DNA of 64,000 nucleotides from Planctomycetota bacterium (GCA_021413865.1 JAIOPN010000052.1:42652-106651); one strand, 5' to 3'. Counted from the first letter of the stretch, positions 7,045-16,113 are shown. Notes: generated by a model from the letters alone, not told the origin. Numbers and translations are program-made.

Positions 7045-8640
7045 TCAGACGAGTTGGAACGTGCCCTCGCGGGTGTCGCCGGGGCCGCCGCTGAAGACCA
7101 CGGTGACCTTGCCGGTGCCGAGGCTCTTCTGGGCGAGGTTCATGGTGCGTCCGTCGGCGTGGGCCGGCCTCGTGCCCTTGAAGGTGCAGATCAGGTTGAG
7201 GGTGGCAAACGCGGCGTCGTTGCTGGTGAGGATGAAGGAGCCGATCTTGTTGCCGGGGCTGGCGATGACAAAGACGCTGATGCAGGTGTAGCTGTACTGG
7301 CCGGTGTGGCCCTTGTTGTCGGCCCAGTTGCCGCTCTCGACGGTTGTGCCGCCGTACTGGTTCGAGCCGTCGGAGAAACCGGTCTGGGTAAAGGTGATCG
7401 CGTCACCCAGCGGGGTCATGAACCGGGGCGCCTCGGTGACGGTGACGCTGCCGGCGGTGTGGGTGTCGTTGGCACTGTTGGTGTCGGTGATGCCGGTGAC
7501 GGGGGTCATGCGGGCGACGATCTGGTAAACGGTGTCGTCGCCGACCAGGGGGGCGGCGAGGTTGACGGCGTAGGCCTTGGAAGCGCCGGGCTTGAGCGAG
7601 ACGTTGGTGGGATTGGCCTGGCCGATCAAGATGGCGTTGCCGTCGATGGTGCCGTTGGTGGTGGCGAAGAACTCGATGTTGACCGTGCCGGCGGCGGGGA
7701 CGTTGCCGTTGTTCACGAGGGTGACGGAGCCCTTGCCGCTGGTGTTGCCGACGGTCGAGCCGCCGAAGGTGGTGGAGGCGGCGGTCATGTTCAGATCGAC
7801 GAACGCCTCGGCGACTGTGATCGCCGCGGGGACGTCCGCGATGGTGGTGTTGTTCGTCTCGTCGGTTTCGGCCAGGGCGTTGCCGTCGTCGATCACGGTG
7901 ACGAGCTTGTAGCCGCCGATCGGCTGGCCGGCGCCCAGCGCGATCTTGACCACGACGTTCTTGGTTGCGCCGCCCTTGAGGTTGTTGATGACGATGGCCT
8001 TGGCGTCGGCGGGGCTGACGAGCACGTCGGTCGAGTCGTCCAGGGCGTCAGCCGGGCGGAGGTAAACCTTGACGTTGACGCTCTGCTTCTTGCCGAGCTG
8101 GGCCGTGCCCACGTTGCTCAACAGAACCTTGGCGGTGCCCTTGACGGCGACGCCCGAGACGACGGCCGTGGGGAACTTCACCTCGCCGAACGTCGCGTGC
8201 AGGTCGTAGTCCGGCTGGGTGACGGTGATCTCTTCGCTCACGACGGTGTTGTTGGTCTCGTCGGCCTCGGCGAAGGTGCCGCCGGCGTCGAGCAGCGCGA
8301 TGATGCGGCCCGTGCCCGCCACGAGGTTGGTCGGCAGCGTGACCTTGAAGGTCTTGGGCGCGGTGGCGCCGGGCGCGATCTTGCCCGAGAGCTTGCCGCT
8401 GCCGATCGGGATATCGTCGTCGCTCTTCTGGTCGTCGGCGGAGAAGAAGAAGTCCACGCGTGCGGTGCCCTTGGCGGCCTCGAGCGTGGGGTTGTTGACG
8501 TTGATGACCAGGGACTGGGTCGAGCCCGAGGGGATGCTGGCGGAGACCAGCGTGGCGAAGGCGCCGGTGAGGTCCGCGGCCAGGAGCGCGCGGGGCTCGA
8601 GGGGTTCCAAGGCGACGAAGGGGCGGGCGGTGGGGCGCAT
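7045..8640 (-). CDS. LEPR-XLL cell-surface protein with CARDB-like repeats
   Basis: 531 residues. The N-terminus contains ALEPLEPRALLAADL (about residues 10-24), the LEPR-XLL motif found near the start of many planctomycete surface proteins. Three CARDB-like immunoglobulin-fold repeats follow (about 23-150, 150-275, 275-400), each ending in a DETNNT-type turn (EADETNNTVV, ETDETNNTTI, TDTNSANDTH). A C-terminal domain of about 130 residues (from GDAITFTQTGFSDGSN) is not recognised but looks beta-rich. The role is probably in surface structure or adhesion. A strong GAGGAG site lies upstream of the ATG at 8640, and a terminator follows the stop. Confidence 0.8.
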   Translation of the reverse strand: MRPTARPFVALEPLEPRALLAADLTGAFATLVSASIPSGSTQSLVINVNNPTLEAAKGTARVDFFFSADDQKSDDDIPIGSGKLSGKIAPGATAPKTFKVTLPTNLVAGTGRIIALLDAGGTFAEADETNNTVVSEEITVTQPDYDLHATFGEVKFPTAVVSGVAVKGTAKVLLSNVGTAQLGKKQSVNVKVYLRPADALDDSTDVLVSPADAKAIVINNLKGGATKNVVVKIALGAGQPIGGYKLVTVIDDGNALAETDETNNTTIADVPAAITVAEAFVDLNMTAASTTFGGSTVGNTSGKGSVTLVNNGNVPAAGTVNIEFFATTNGTIDGNAILIGQANPTNVSLKPGASKAYAVNLAAPLVGDDTVYQIVARMTPVTGITDTNSANDTHTAGSVTVTEAPRFMTPLGDAITFTQTGFSDGSNQYGGTTVESGNWADNKGHTGQYSYTCISVFVIASPGNKIGSFILTSNDAAFATLNLICTFKGTRPAHADGRTMNLAQKSLGTGKVTVVFSGGPGDTREGTFQLV

Positions 8641-8795
8641 CTTTCTCTCTCCTCTAGTGGATTCGGCGGGCGGTGCGTGGGGCGTAAGTGGCTTGGATTA
8701 GCCGGGTTACGCCGTTCAAAATGCGTGGGAAAGATAGCACACGCAGGCTGATAGAGCAAGGGATGGGCGGGCATAATTCAACACCGCGCGGATGC

Positions 8796-9104
8796 TCAGG
8801 AGTGCGCCGGTTCAACACTCAGCTTGAGACCGACAGCCTTCATCACGCCCACCAGCGTGGAGAGCCGCGGGTTGCCATGAGCAGAAAGAGCACGATAAAG
8901 GCTCTCGCGTTCGATCCCCGCCGCTTTGGCGACCTTGGCGATGCCGCCACGCGCCTCGGCGATCTGGCGGAGGGCGAGCAGGAGCACGCGCGGCTCCTGC
9001 GTGTCTTCCAGCGCCGCCTTGAGATACTCGACGGCGAACCCGATGTCTCCACGCAATTCACGGGCAATTGCCTCGTCGTTGGAGATGCTGGCCTTGTGTT
9101 TCAT
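8796..9104 (-). CDS. Antitoxin, HTH addiction-module protein (HI1420-like)
   Basis: 102 residues. The middle carries LLLALRQIAEARGGIAKVAK followed by AGIERESLYRALSAHGNPRL, an XRE/lambda-type helix-turn-helix. This matches the family of 'putative addiction module antidote' proteins encoded downstream of a ParE/HigB-like toxin. The ATG overlaps the toxin stop by 4 nt (ATGA), implying translational coupling. The antitoxin probably binds the palindrome at 9440-9455 to autoregulate the pair. Confidence 0.85.
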   Translation of the reverse strand: MKHKASISNDEAIARELRGDIGFAVEYLKAALEDTQEPRVLLLALRQIAEARGGIAKVAKAAGIERESLYRALSAHGNPRLSTLVGVMKAVGLKLSVEPAHS

Positions 9105-9427
9105 GGTTTACCCGTCCTTCGCTTGTAATCGTTCCAGTATTCAATCGCCCGCTCGATGTCGGCGGCCTGCTTGCGTTTGTCGCCCCCGCACAGGAGCAGT
9201 ACGCACGACCGGCCCGACATCGCGTAATACACCCGGTAGCCCGGCCCCCAATCGATCCTCAATTCCCACACCCCCTCCCGTAGGGGCTTGCAATCGCCGA
9301 AACTGCCGGCGGCCAGTCGCAAAAACCGGACGGCAATCCGCGCACGCGCCTGCTTGTCCCCCAGCCCGGACAACCACTCGGTCACAACCTCGTGACCGGA
9401 CGCGGTCACATACCGGAATACTTCCAT
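9101..9427 (-). CDS. Type II toxin, RelE/ParE superfamily (HI1419-like)
   Basis: 108 residues. The pattern VTEWLSGLGDKQARARIAVR, GVWELRIDWGPGYRVYYAM and LLLCGGDKRKQAADIERA is that of the phage-derived Gp49/HigB-like toxin family, with the E-L-R-I strand and the G-G-D-K-x2-Q signature. Members typically cleave mRNA at the ribosome. Toxin-first order followed by an HTH antitoxin with a 4-nt overlap is the normal layout for this subfamily. The frame is intact. The promoter at 9437-9465 would yield an almost leaderless mRNA. Confidence 0.85.
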   Translation of the reverse strand: MEVFRYVTASGHEVVTEWLSGLGDKQARARIAVRFLRLAAGSFGDCKPLREGVWELRIDWGPGYRVYYAMSGRSCVLLLCGGDKRKQAADIERAIEYWNDYKRRTGKP

Positions 9428-9436
9428 AATCGGCGT

Positions 9437-9465
9437 ATTGTAATCTATAGATTACACCAAGACAA
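9437..9465 (-). promoter_or_regulatory. Promoter and palindromic operator of the toxin-antitoxin pair
   Basis: On the minus strand TTGTCT (9460-9465) and TACAAT (9437-9442) are spaced by exactly 17 nt, a good sigma-70-type promoter. A perfect 16-bp palindrome GTAATCTATAGATTAC (9440-9455) occupies most of the spacer and overlaps the -10 box, so a bound antitoxin would block polymerase. The predicted start point lies only a few nt before the toxin ATG at 9427. Confidence 0.75.
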
Positions 9466-9517
9466 GGCCTCTCTTGCGGTAAATCGCTGTGAGCCACCCC
9501 CGCGATATACTCCGCCC

Positions 9518-10534
9518 ATGCCCTTTCAAACCCATGCCGCTGTATTTGAGGCACCCAGTCAGGTCGTCGTCCGCCCGGTCGAGGTCCCCGACCCCACGAG
9601 TGGGGACGTGGTGATCGACACGATCACGTCATGGATCAGCCCGGGGACGGAGCTCTCGACCCTGCGCGGGGACCGCATCCACGGCGACACCTCCGCCAGC
9701 CCAACGACGCCCTACTCCTTCCCACGCGTCGGCGGCTATCAGAAGATCGGGCGCGTCGTCTCCGTCGGGAGCGACGTCACCTCCGTCAAGGCCGGGCAGG
9801 TCGTCTTCGCGACGATCAGCAAGGTCAGCGGGATGTTCGACCAGTGGGCGGGGCACGTGAAGCGCGGGGTCTACCCGGAGGCGCAGGTCTATCCGCTGCC
9901 GGCCGGGACCGACCCGGAACCATTCAGCGGCGCGGTGCTGACACAGGTGGGGTTCAACGCGGGTAGCCGGGCGCCGGTCGAGCCGGGGGAGTTGGCCGTC
10001 GTGCTGGGTGACGGGCTGGTTGGGCTCTGGACGGCGCAGACGCTGCAGCACCGGGGCGCGAAGGTCTGGATCGTCGGCCGGCACGAAGACCGGCTGGCGA
10101 AATTCAAACCCCGCGCGGGGAGCGGCGACCGCGCGATCCTGCAGGAGCGCGGGCAGTCGGTCGAGGGATTGAAGAAGGAATTGAAGGAGCCGATCGCGGT
10201 GCTGGTGGAGACGGTGAGCTCGCTCAAACCGTTCACCGAGCTGGTGCAGCAGATGAAGCACAACGGCCACCTGGTCTGCACGGCGTTCTACGGCCTGGAC
10301 GACGCGATCCACATCCCCGACATCCGCTGCCGGGAACTCTCGGTGCACACGCCCGCCGGCTGGTCGCGCGACCGGCTCGAAAAGACCATCGCGCTGCTGG
10401 GCGCGGGGAAGCTCGACGCCGCGTCGATGGTCACGCACCGCTTGCCCTACACCGAGGCCGCCCGTGCGTACCGCATGCTGAGCAACCACGAAGACCACGC
10501 CCTGGGAGTGCTGCTGCAATGGCCAAACGACTGA
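9518..10534 (+). CDS. MDR-family zinc-binding dehydrogenase, atypical active site
   Basis: 338 residues from MPFQTHAAVFEAPSQ. It has the medium-chain dehydrogenase layout: a GroES-like N-terminal half, then a Rossmann half (LAVVLGDGLVGLWTAQTL). At the place of the catalytic Cys the sequence reads WISPGTELSTLRGD, the variant seen in BchC-like and related two-component dehydrogenases that lack the usual zinc cysteines. It shares 16 nt with the next dehydrogenase gene, so the two are translated together and may form a heteromeric enzyme. The substrate is unknown; sugar or polyol oxidation fits the surrounding gene content. Confidence 0.75.
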   Translation: MPFQTHAAVFEAPSQVVVRPVEVPDPTSGDVVIDTITSWISPGTELSTLRGDRIHGDTSASPTTPYSFPRVGGYQKIGRVVSVGSDVTSVKAGQVVFATISKVSGMFDQWAGHVKRGVYPEAQVYPLPAGTDPEPFSGAVLTQVGFNAGSRAPVEPGELAVVLGDGLVGLWTAQTLQHRGAKVWIVGRHEDRLAKFKPRAGSGDRAILQERGQSVEGLKKELKEPIAVLVETVSSLKPFTELVQQMKHNGHLVCTAFYGLDDAIHIPDIRCRELSVHTPAGWSRDRLEKTIALLGAGKLDAASMVTHRLPYTEAARAYRMLSNHEDHALGVLLQWPND

Positions 10535-11502
10535 TGCAACTGACGCGGATCGGCGCTTTCGAGATCGTCGAGCTGCCCATCGAGAAGCCCGGGCCGGGGC
10601 AGGTGATCCTCCGCGTCGAGGCGGTGACGACCTGCCCGCAGTGGGACATGCACCTGTGGCGCGGCGAGCCGATGTTCCCGGGGATGGAGCTGAAGTACCC
10701 GTTCACGGCCGGCGCGCCGGGGCACGAGACGGTCGGCCGCGTGACCGAGGTCGGGCCGGGCGTAACGCAGTTCAAGGTCGGCCAGCGCGTCGCGGCGTGG
10801 CGGTCGATCGACATGGTCCGGCACGGAACGTACGGTACGCACGTGCTGCACGACGAGGACAAGCTGCTGGCGATCCCCGAGACGGACGACTACACCGCCT
10901 GGGCGCCGCTGGAACTGGCGATGTGCGTGGCGACGACGGTCATGAGCCTGCGCGACCGCGGGTTCCTCCCCGCGAAGCGCGCGGGCGTGAGCGGCCTGGG
11001 CCCCGGCGGGCTGGTGGCGGTGCAGATGTTGAAGGCGCTGGGGGTGGAGGACGTGGTCGGGTTCGACACCGACGCGGGCCGGCGGAAGTTCGCCGAGCAG
11101 CACGGCTGGTGCCGGGCGCTGGACCCGGCGGCCAACCCGGACCTGGCACGCGGCGGGCCCAACGCGATGGACGTGTCGATCGACTGCGTGGGCAGCGCGG
11201 CGGTGCTGGGCTTCCTGTCGGACCGGACGAAGCACGCGGTGGCGATCTTCGGCGTGCTGCGCGAGGACTTCGTTTACAAGCAGCGCTACTGGGCCGGGCC
11301 GGGCCTGACGCTGATGGGTTATCCCGGGCACCACCTCGAGGGCGGACAGTTCGCGCACAAGCTGGTCACGGAGAAAAAGCTCGACCTCAAGCCGCTCTCG
11401 ACGCACCGCGTGCCGCTCAAGAATTACGATCAGGCGGTGCAACTGCTGCTCAAGCGAGAGGCGATCAAGGTCTGTTTGCTGTGCGGGGACGGAGATGTTT
11501 GA
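10519..11502 (+). CDS. MDR-family zinc-dependent alcohol dehydrogenase
   Basis: 327 residues. The catalytic region reads TTCPQWDMHLWRGEP then APGHETVGRVTEVGPG, giving the catalytic Cys and the G-H-E zinc motif. The four-cysteine structural zinc lobe of classical ADHs is absent. The Rossmann half contains GVSGLGPGGLVAVQMLKALG. The start overlaps the upstream dehydrogenase by 16 nt. A partner that keeps the catalytic zinc next to one that has lost it suggests divided roles. The downstream neighbour is the convergent kinase gene (stop 11538). Confidence 0.8.
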   Translation: MAKRLMQLTRIGAFEIVELPIEKPGPGQVILRVEAVTTCPQWDMHLWRGEPMFPGMELKYPFTAGAPGHETVGRVTEVGPGVTQFKVGQRVAAWRSIDMVRHGTYGTHVLHDEDKLLAIPETDDYTAWAPLELAMCVATTVMSLRDRGFLPAKRAGVSGLGPGGLVAVQMLKALGVEDVVGFDTDAGRRKFAEQHGWCRALDPAANPDLARGGPNAMDVSIDCVGSAAVLGFLSDRTKHAVAIFGVLREDFVYKQRYWAGPGLTLMGYPGHHLEGGQFAHKLVTEKKLDLKPLSTHRVPLKNYDQAVQLLLKREAIKVCLLCGDGDV

Positions 11503-11537
11503 AACGGACGACGGCGGGGTTTTATTTGTAGAACCGC

Positions 11538-14117
11538 TCACGTCCTGGTCACGCCCAGCGTCACGATCGCGATAAGCGAACCGATGCCGATGCAGGTGAA
11601 GATCGGCGAGCCGGCGAAGAGCGTGGGGACGCCCAGCAGCGGGCCGAAGAGCATGACGGCTGCGGCGAAGAGGATGACCGCGCCGACCTTCCAGCTCCGC
11701 CAGAAGACCGAGAGGATGAGGAAAAGCCCCGCGACGCCCATCGCCGGGGAATTGAGCCAGCCACGCGTGAAGAGCGAGAGGCCGTCGGAGATGACCACGG
11801 CCGTTTTCGGGTCGCCGATGTTCATGCGCGAGCCCGCCATCACCCCCTCGTGCTGCACCCACGCGGCGAAGGCGGCGACGAGCAGCGCGCCGAGGATGAA
11901 GCGCGTGCCGCTGCCGCAGATCAGCTTGAGCGTGCCGTTGGAGACGGCGCCCCTGCGGGCCTTCTGACGCACGAGGGCGGCGTCGTCGAGCTGCGTCATC
12001 CGCGCGACGCTGGCCATGGGCCTGGCGGGCGCGGCGCCGGGGGCGAGCGTCTCGCTGTTGCGGGCGCTCACCTCGTCCTTGAATGCCGCGGCGTTCTCCA
12101 CCATCGCCTCGGCGCGGGCGGAGGCCTGGCGCTTGGCGGCGGCCGCCTCCACGCCCTTGGCCTTGAGTTCCTTCTCCTCCAGTTTCTGCAGGAGGCGCGT
12201 TTCTCTTTTCGCCTGGCGTGCCTTCTGTCGCGCCTCGATACCGCGGATGATCGGGTCGCGCCACGAGCCATGCTTCTTGCGCGGCTTGCCCTGCTCGCCC
12301 TTGCCCCAGCGCTCGCGGGCCTCGATCTTGGCCTCGTAGCCGAAGAGCGCCTCGTAGAACTCCTCCCACGTCTTGCCGCTGTACTTGCAGACGAACTGGC
12401 GCAGCGAGTCCTCCTCCAACCCCTTGAGCCGCATGGAGCGGAGCATGACGTTCACGGAATCGATCGAGGGTTGACGCTCCTTCATCGCGGACCGGTCGAG
12501 GAACATGTAGAACGCCAGCGCCAGACCGACCGCCGCCGCGCAGGAGAGCAGCCATATCCAGAGCAGGTGCGGCGCGACCATGAAAATAACGGCGACGATG
12601 ACGATGAGCCCAAGGCCGCGCACAATCCAATCACCGACGCCCGCGCCGAGCGTGGCCTGTCGAACCTTGCGGAAAAGATAGGTCTTGTGTGTGATCCCGG
12701 TGACGGCCACGTAGGCGGCGATCGTCAGCACCATCATGCCGAGAATCCCCGCCGCCAGCAGCACGCTGAGGTACCAGGCGCTCAGCGCCGTGAGCAACAC
12801 ACAGCCGGCGAGGAACGCCAGAACGACCGTGCGCCGCAGCTTCGCCCTGGGCGAGGCGTTGAACTGCGCAACAGCGGTCTCCAGCGCGTTGGCGTGCTCC
12901 TCGCGCGGCGAGAAGGGCCCGGTGGAGTCGATGCCGAGGAAACCCTCGAGCGCCTTGATGACCTGGCCCATGTCGGCGTAGCGGTCGTCGGGCCGCTTCG
13001 CCATCATCTTCACGATGATCTGCGACAGCACCGGCGAGACGCGCGCGGCCAAACGCTCGGGCGGCGTGACGTTCTCGCTGGCGTGCTTGGTCATCACCTC
13101 GACGACGGACTTGCCCTCGAAGGGCGGCCGGCCGGTGACCAGGTCGTAGAGCGTGCAGCCCAGCGAATAAATATCGGCGCGGTGGTCGGCGTGCGTCGCG
13201 TTCTCCGCCTGCTCCGGGGCCATGTAGGCGGGCGTGCCCATCGAGGTGTTGATCTGCGTCTGCGTCGCGTCGCCCCCGGAAACAACCGATGCGGAGACGG
13301 CGGGCTGCGTATCACCCCCGCGTCGTGATATTTTCACCAGCCCCAGGTCCGCGACCTTCACGATCCCCTGGCTGTTGATGAGCAGGTTCTCCGGCTTGAT
13401 GTCGCGGTGGACCATGCCGTGGTCGTGGGCAAACTTGAGCGCCCGCGCCGCCTGCAGCGCGTAGCCCACCGCCACCTCGGGGTCGAGCTTCCCCTGCTCC
13501 TTGACCACCTGCGCCAGGCTCGCGCCGTCCACGAACTCCATGCTGAAATAATGCAGGTCCTGCTCGGCCCCGATGTCGTGGATCTGCACGACGTTGTGGT
13601 GGACGAGCTGGGCGGCGGCGTAGGCCTCGCGGGTGAAGCGCGCGACGAACTCCGGGTCGGTCGCCCACTGCGGGTTCATCACCTTCACCGCCACGTCGCG
13701 GTCGAGCGAGACCTGCCGGGCGAGATAGACCGAGCCCATGCCGCCCTTGCCGATCCGCTTGGAGACGACGTAGCCTCCGAGGTTTTCGGGCAAGGCTTTT
13801 TCATCCGGTGCGGCGGGCGTACTCGCGGACGGAGCGTGATGCGACCGGCCGGCACGGGCGGATGGCGCGGTGACGGCCTGCGTCGCGGCCGGGGGCTGCG
13901 TGGCGGATGCTGCTGACGGCTCGGCGCGCTGCGGCGGCGCGGTCTCCTCCGCGTCCACCTCCGACGCGATCACCGCCGTGATGAACTTCGGCTCCGCGTC
14001 GTCGGTCACGGTGAGGAGGAACCGCTTGTCGCACGACGTGCACTTGGGCGTGAACCGGCCGGGCTTGGCGCCTTTGATCACAAGGTTGAAACGGCAATAG
14101 GGGCAGCGGATGGACAT
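11538..14117 (-). CDS. Ser/Thr protein kinase with zinc ribbon and membrane domain
   Basis: 859 residues from MSIRCPYCRFNL; the ATG at 14168 is not preferred because the zinc ribbon starts naturally at 14117. Residues 5-29 form a C-x2-C...C-x2-C ribbon. A Pro/Ala-rich linker (50-110) leads to a complete Hanks-type kinase domain (about 115-395): glycine loop GKGGMGSV (123-130), Lys145 (VAVK), HRD 237-239, DLG 257-259 in place of DFG, and MAPEQ near 299-303. An unusual insert (about 261-292) lengthens the activation loop. Two pairs of membrane helices follow (about 430-545), then a charged Arg/Lys/Glu-rich helical stretch and a C-terminal hydrophobic domain. It diverges from the FHA-SpoIIE phosphatase at 14409, a likely functional partner. 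Confidence 0.9.
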   Translation of the reverse strand: MSIRCPYCRFNLVIKGAKPGRFTPKCTSCDKRFLLTVTDDAEPKFITAVIASEVDAEETAPPQRAEPSAASATQPPAATQAVTAPSARAGRSHHAPSASTPAAPDEKALPENLGGYVVSKRIGKGGMGSVYLARQVSLDRDVAVKVMNPQWATDPEFVARFTREAYAAAQLVHHNVVQIHDIGAEQDLHYFSMEFVDGASLAQVVKEQGKLDPEVAVGYALQAARALKFAHDHGMVHRDIKPENLLINSQGIVKVADLGLVKISRRGGDTQPAVSASVVSGGDATQTQINTSMGTPAYMAPEQAENATHADHRADIYSLGCTLYDLVTGRPPFEGKSVVEVMTKHASENVTPPERLAARVSPVLSQIIVKMMAKRPDDRYADMGQVIKALEGFLGIDSTGPFSPREEHANALETAVAQFNASPRAKLRRTVVLAFLAGCVLLTALSAWYLSVLLAAGILGMMVLTIAAYVAVTGITHKTYLFRKVRQATLGAGVGDWIVRGLGLIVIVAVIFMVAPHLLWIWLLSCAAAVGLALAFYMFLDRSAMKERQPSIDSVNVMLRSMRLKGLEEDSLRQFVCKYSGKTWEEFYEALFGYEAKIEARERWGKGEQGKPRKKHGSWRDPIIRGIEARQKARQAKRETRLLQKLEEKELKAKGVEAAAAKRQASARAEAMVENAAAFKDEVSARNSETLAPGAAPARPMASVARMTQLDDAALVRQKARRGAVSNGTLKLICGSGTRFILGALLVAAFAAWVQHEGVMAGSRMNIGDPKTAVVISDGLSLFTRGWLNSPAMGVAGLFLILSVFWRSWKVGAVILFAAAVMLFGPLLGVPTLFAGSPIFTCIGIGSLIAIVTLGVTRT

Positions 14118-14220
14118 GGTCGGCTCCGCGAAAGCGGGGAACGAAACAAGAGCCTTGAGGTGCGACACCAGCTTATCGACGCCCGTGGTGCGGGGTCAAT
14201 GATGCGCGGGCGCAGCGCCC

Positions 14221-14357
14221 CCCTCTCCCTCCGGGAGAGGGCCGGGGTGAGGGGATCACCGGCCGAATAGGTCTCACGAACTCGCACGACCCTTCCGGCT
14301 GCGGACGCCCTCACCCGTCGGCGGGTACGCCGCCACCCTCTCCCGGGGGGAGAGGGG
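14221..14357. repeat. Composite palindromic element, copy B
   Basis: Same architecture as 982-1119: arms CCCTCTCC..GGGAGAGGG plus GGGGTGAGGGGA, the right arm bearing the extra hairpin (GGCG-GGTA-CGCC). It sits between the divergent kinase and FHA-phosphatase genes, within the region that should hold both promoters. Confidence 0.9.
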
Positions 14358-14408
14358 AGGAAGTGATCCGTATTACAATGCCGCCGCATCTCACGGGAGG
14401 ACGCGGGC

Positions 14409-16106
14409 ATGGGGGAAGCGAAAACCATCACATCGTCATCGTGGCTGGTGGCGCTGTCCGGGCCGGCGATCGAGCCATTGGAGTTGTCGCCCGACGCCGC
14501 CGCCGCATTGCAGGGGCTGATCATCGGCCGTCACGAGCAGTGCGAGCTGCTCCTCCCCTCCTCGGCGGAGACCGTCTCGCGCACGCACGCACGCTTCACC
14601 TTCGCCAACGAGCAGTGGCGGGTGACCGATCTCAAGAGCCGATGGGGCACGTCGGTCAACGGCGTCGCGCTCACGCCCAACCAGGAAGTACCGCTGACCG
14701 AGGGCGACCTGATCCGCATCGCCCCCTGGACGTTCAGCTTCACCGCCACGCGCGGCGCGGCGGGCGGTGTCGAGCCGGTCAACGACACCGAGTCGATGCA
14801 GACGCTCGTGCGCACCGTGAAGCAGGAGCAGGCCGCGCCGCTGGCGGGCGACCTGCTCGCGCTGCTGCTCGAGTGCGCCGCGGGCATCCACGCGGCCACG
14901 GACGAAAAAACCCTCGCGACGATCCTGCTCGACGCCGCGTCGCGCGGCACCGGGTTCCCCAACGCCGCCTTCCTCCGGCCGCTCGACGCCGCGGGGCGGA
15001 TCGAGGTCGTCGCCGCCCGCCCCGCCGCCGAACCCTCCGCATCCAATGGCCCAGGCTTCAGCCGGTCGCTCATCGCCACCGCCTCCACCGGCGTCGTCGC
15101 CGAGTTCGCGCTGGGCGCGGGCTCGAAAGACGACGTCGCGCAGAGCATCGTGCAGATGAAGCTCACCGCCGCGCTCTGCGTGCCGCTCATGCTCGGCGGC
15201 ACGGTGGCGGCCTACCTCTACCTCGACTCGCGGGGCGAGGGCGGCGCACGGCTCGGGCCGTCCCGGCTCGCCTCGGCGGGCCAGTTCTGCCTCGCGCTCG
15301 GCCGCATCGCGGGGCTGGCGCTGGCAAACCTCAAGCGGATGGAGATGGAGCGCCGCCAGTCGCAGATCATGGCCGAACTCACCGCCGCCGCCGAGGCGCA
15401 GCGCTGGATCATGCCGCGCCGCGAGGGGAAGTTCGACCGCTTCTCCTACATCGGCGAGAGCCGCCCCGGCCGCTACGTCGGCGGCGACTTCTTCGACGTC
15501 ATCCCCCTGGGCTCCGCCCGCCTGGCCGTCGCGATGGGCGACGTCACCGGCAAGGGCATCCCCGCCTCTGTCCTCATGACCGCCACGCAGGGCTTCCTCC
15601 ACGCCGCCATCCGTGAGCACGGCGACCCCGCCCGCGCCATGAACGACCTCAACCGCTTCGTCTGCCCGCGCCGCCCGGAAAACAAGTTCGTCACCCTCTG
15701 GCTCGGTGTCTTCGACGCCGACAAACGCACGCTCCAATTCGTTGACGCAGGCCACGGCTACGGCCTCTTGGCGCACGACGACGGCCAATCGCAGATGCTC
15801 TCGGGCGAAGACGGCCTGCCGCTGGGTGTCGCGCCCGACGTGCCCTACACGGCGCAGACCATCGAGTTGCCGCGCGGCGTGCGCGCCGTCATCGTCAGCG
15901 ACGGCATCATCGAGCAATACGGCGTCACCACCGACGCCGCCGGCAAGCCCGCACGCAAGCAGTTCGACGTCGCGGGCCTGCGCCGCAGCGTCACGAGTTG
16001 TGCACCGGATCACGATGCCGTCGCGGCGCTGTTCGAGGCCGTCATCAAACACGCGGGGACCGACGCGCTGGCGGACGACGCGACGGCGGTCTGCGTGCGC
16101 GCGTGA
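14409..16106 (+). CDS. FHA-GAF-SpoIIE-type PP2C phosphatase
   Basis: 565 residues, cytoplasmic. The FHA domain (about 35-110) shows GLIIGRHEQCEL, SRTHARF and SRWGTSVNG, i.e. the phosphothreonine-binding Arg, Ser and Asn set. A GAF-like domain covers about 150-310. The SpoIIE/PP2C domain (about 345-565) has GRYVGGDFFDVI (358-363), MGDVTGKGIPASV (near 376-388) and VSDGIIEQYG, with metal-binding aspartates present. A GGGAGGAC site precedes the ATG. With the divergent Ser/Thr kinase it forms a plausible phosphorylation switch in which the FHA domain reads the kinase product. SpoIIE-type phosphatases often control anti-sigma antagonists, but none is encoded nearby. Confidence 0.9.
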   Translation: MGEAKTITSSSWLVALSGPAIEPLELSPDAAAALQGLIIGRHEQCELLLPSSAETVSRTHARFTFANEQWRVTDLKSRWGTSVNGVALTPNQEVPLTEGDLIRIAPWTFSFTATRGAAGGVEPVNDTESMQTLVRTVKQEQAAPLAGDLLALLLECAAGIHAATDEKTLATILLDAASRGTGFPNAAFLRPLDAAGRIEVVAARPAAEPSASNGPGFSRSLIATASTGVVAEFALGAGSKDDVAQSIVQMKLTAALCVPLMLGGTVAAYLYLDSRGEGGARLGPSRLASAGQFCLALGRIAGLALANLKRMEMERRQSQIMAELTAAAEAQRWIMPRREGKFDRFSYIGESRPGRYVGGDFFDVIPLGSARLAVAMGDVTGKGIPASVLMTATQGFLHAAIREHGDPARAMNDLNRFVCPRRPENKFVTLWLGVFDADKRTLQFVDAGHGYGLLAHDDGQSQMLSGEDGLPLGVAPDVPYTAQTIELPRGVRAVIVSDGIIEQYGVTTDAAGKPARKQFDVAGLRRSVTSCAPDHDAVAALFEAVIKHAGTDALADDATAVCVRA

Positions 16107-16113
16107 AGGCTCC

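Noticed and set aside
6952..8751. Plus-strand frame of about 600 codons opposite the LEPR-XLL gene
   Set aside because: Low-complexity Gly/Val/Asp translation, a mirror of the CARDB repeats.
10447..12630. Long minus-strand frame across the second dehydrogenase and the kinase 3' half
   Set aside because: Translation is Arg/Ala/His-rich without motifs and overlaps two well-supported genes.
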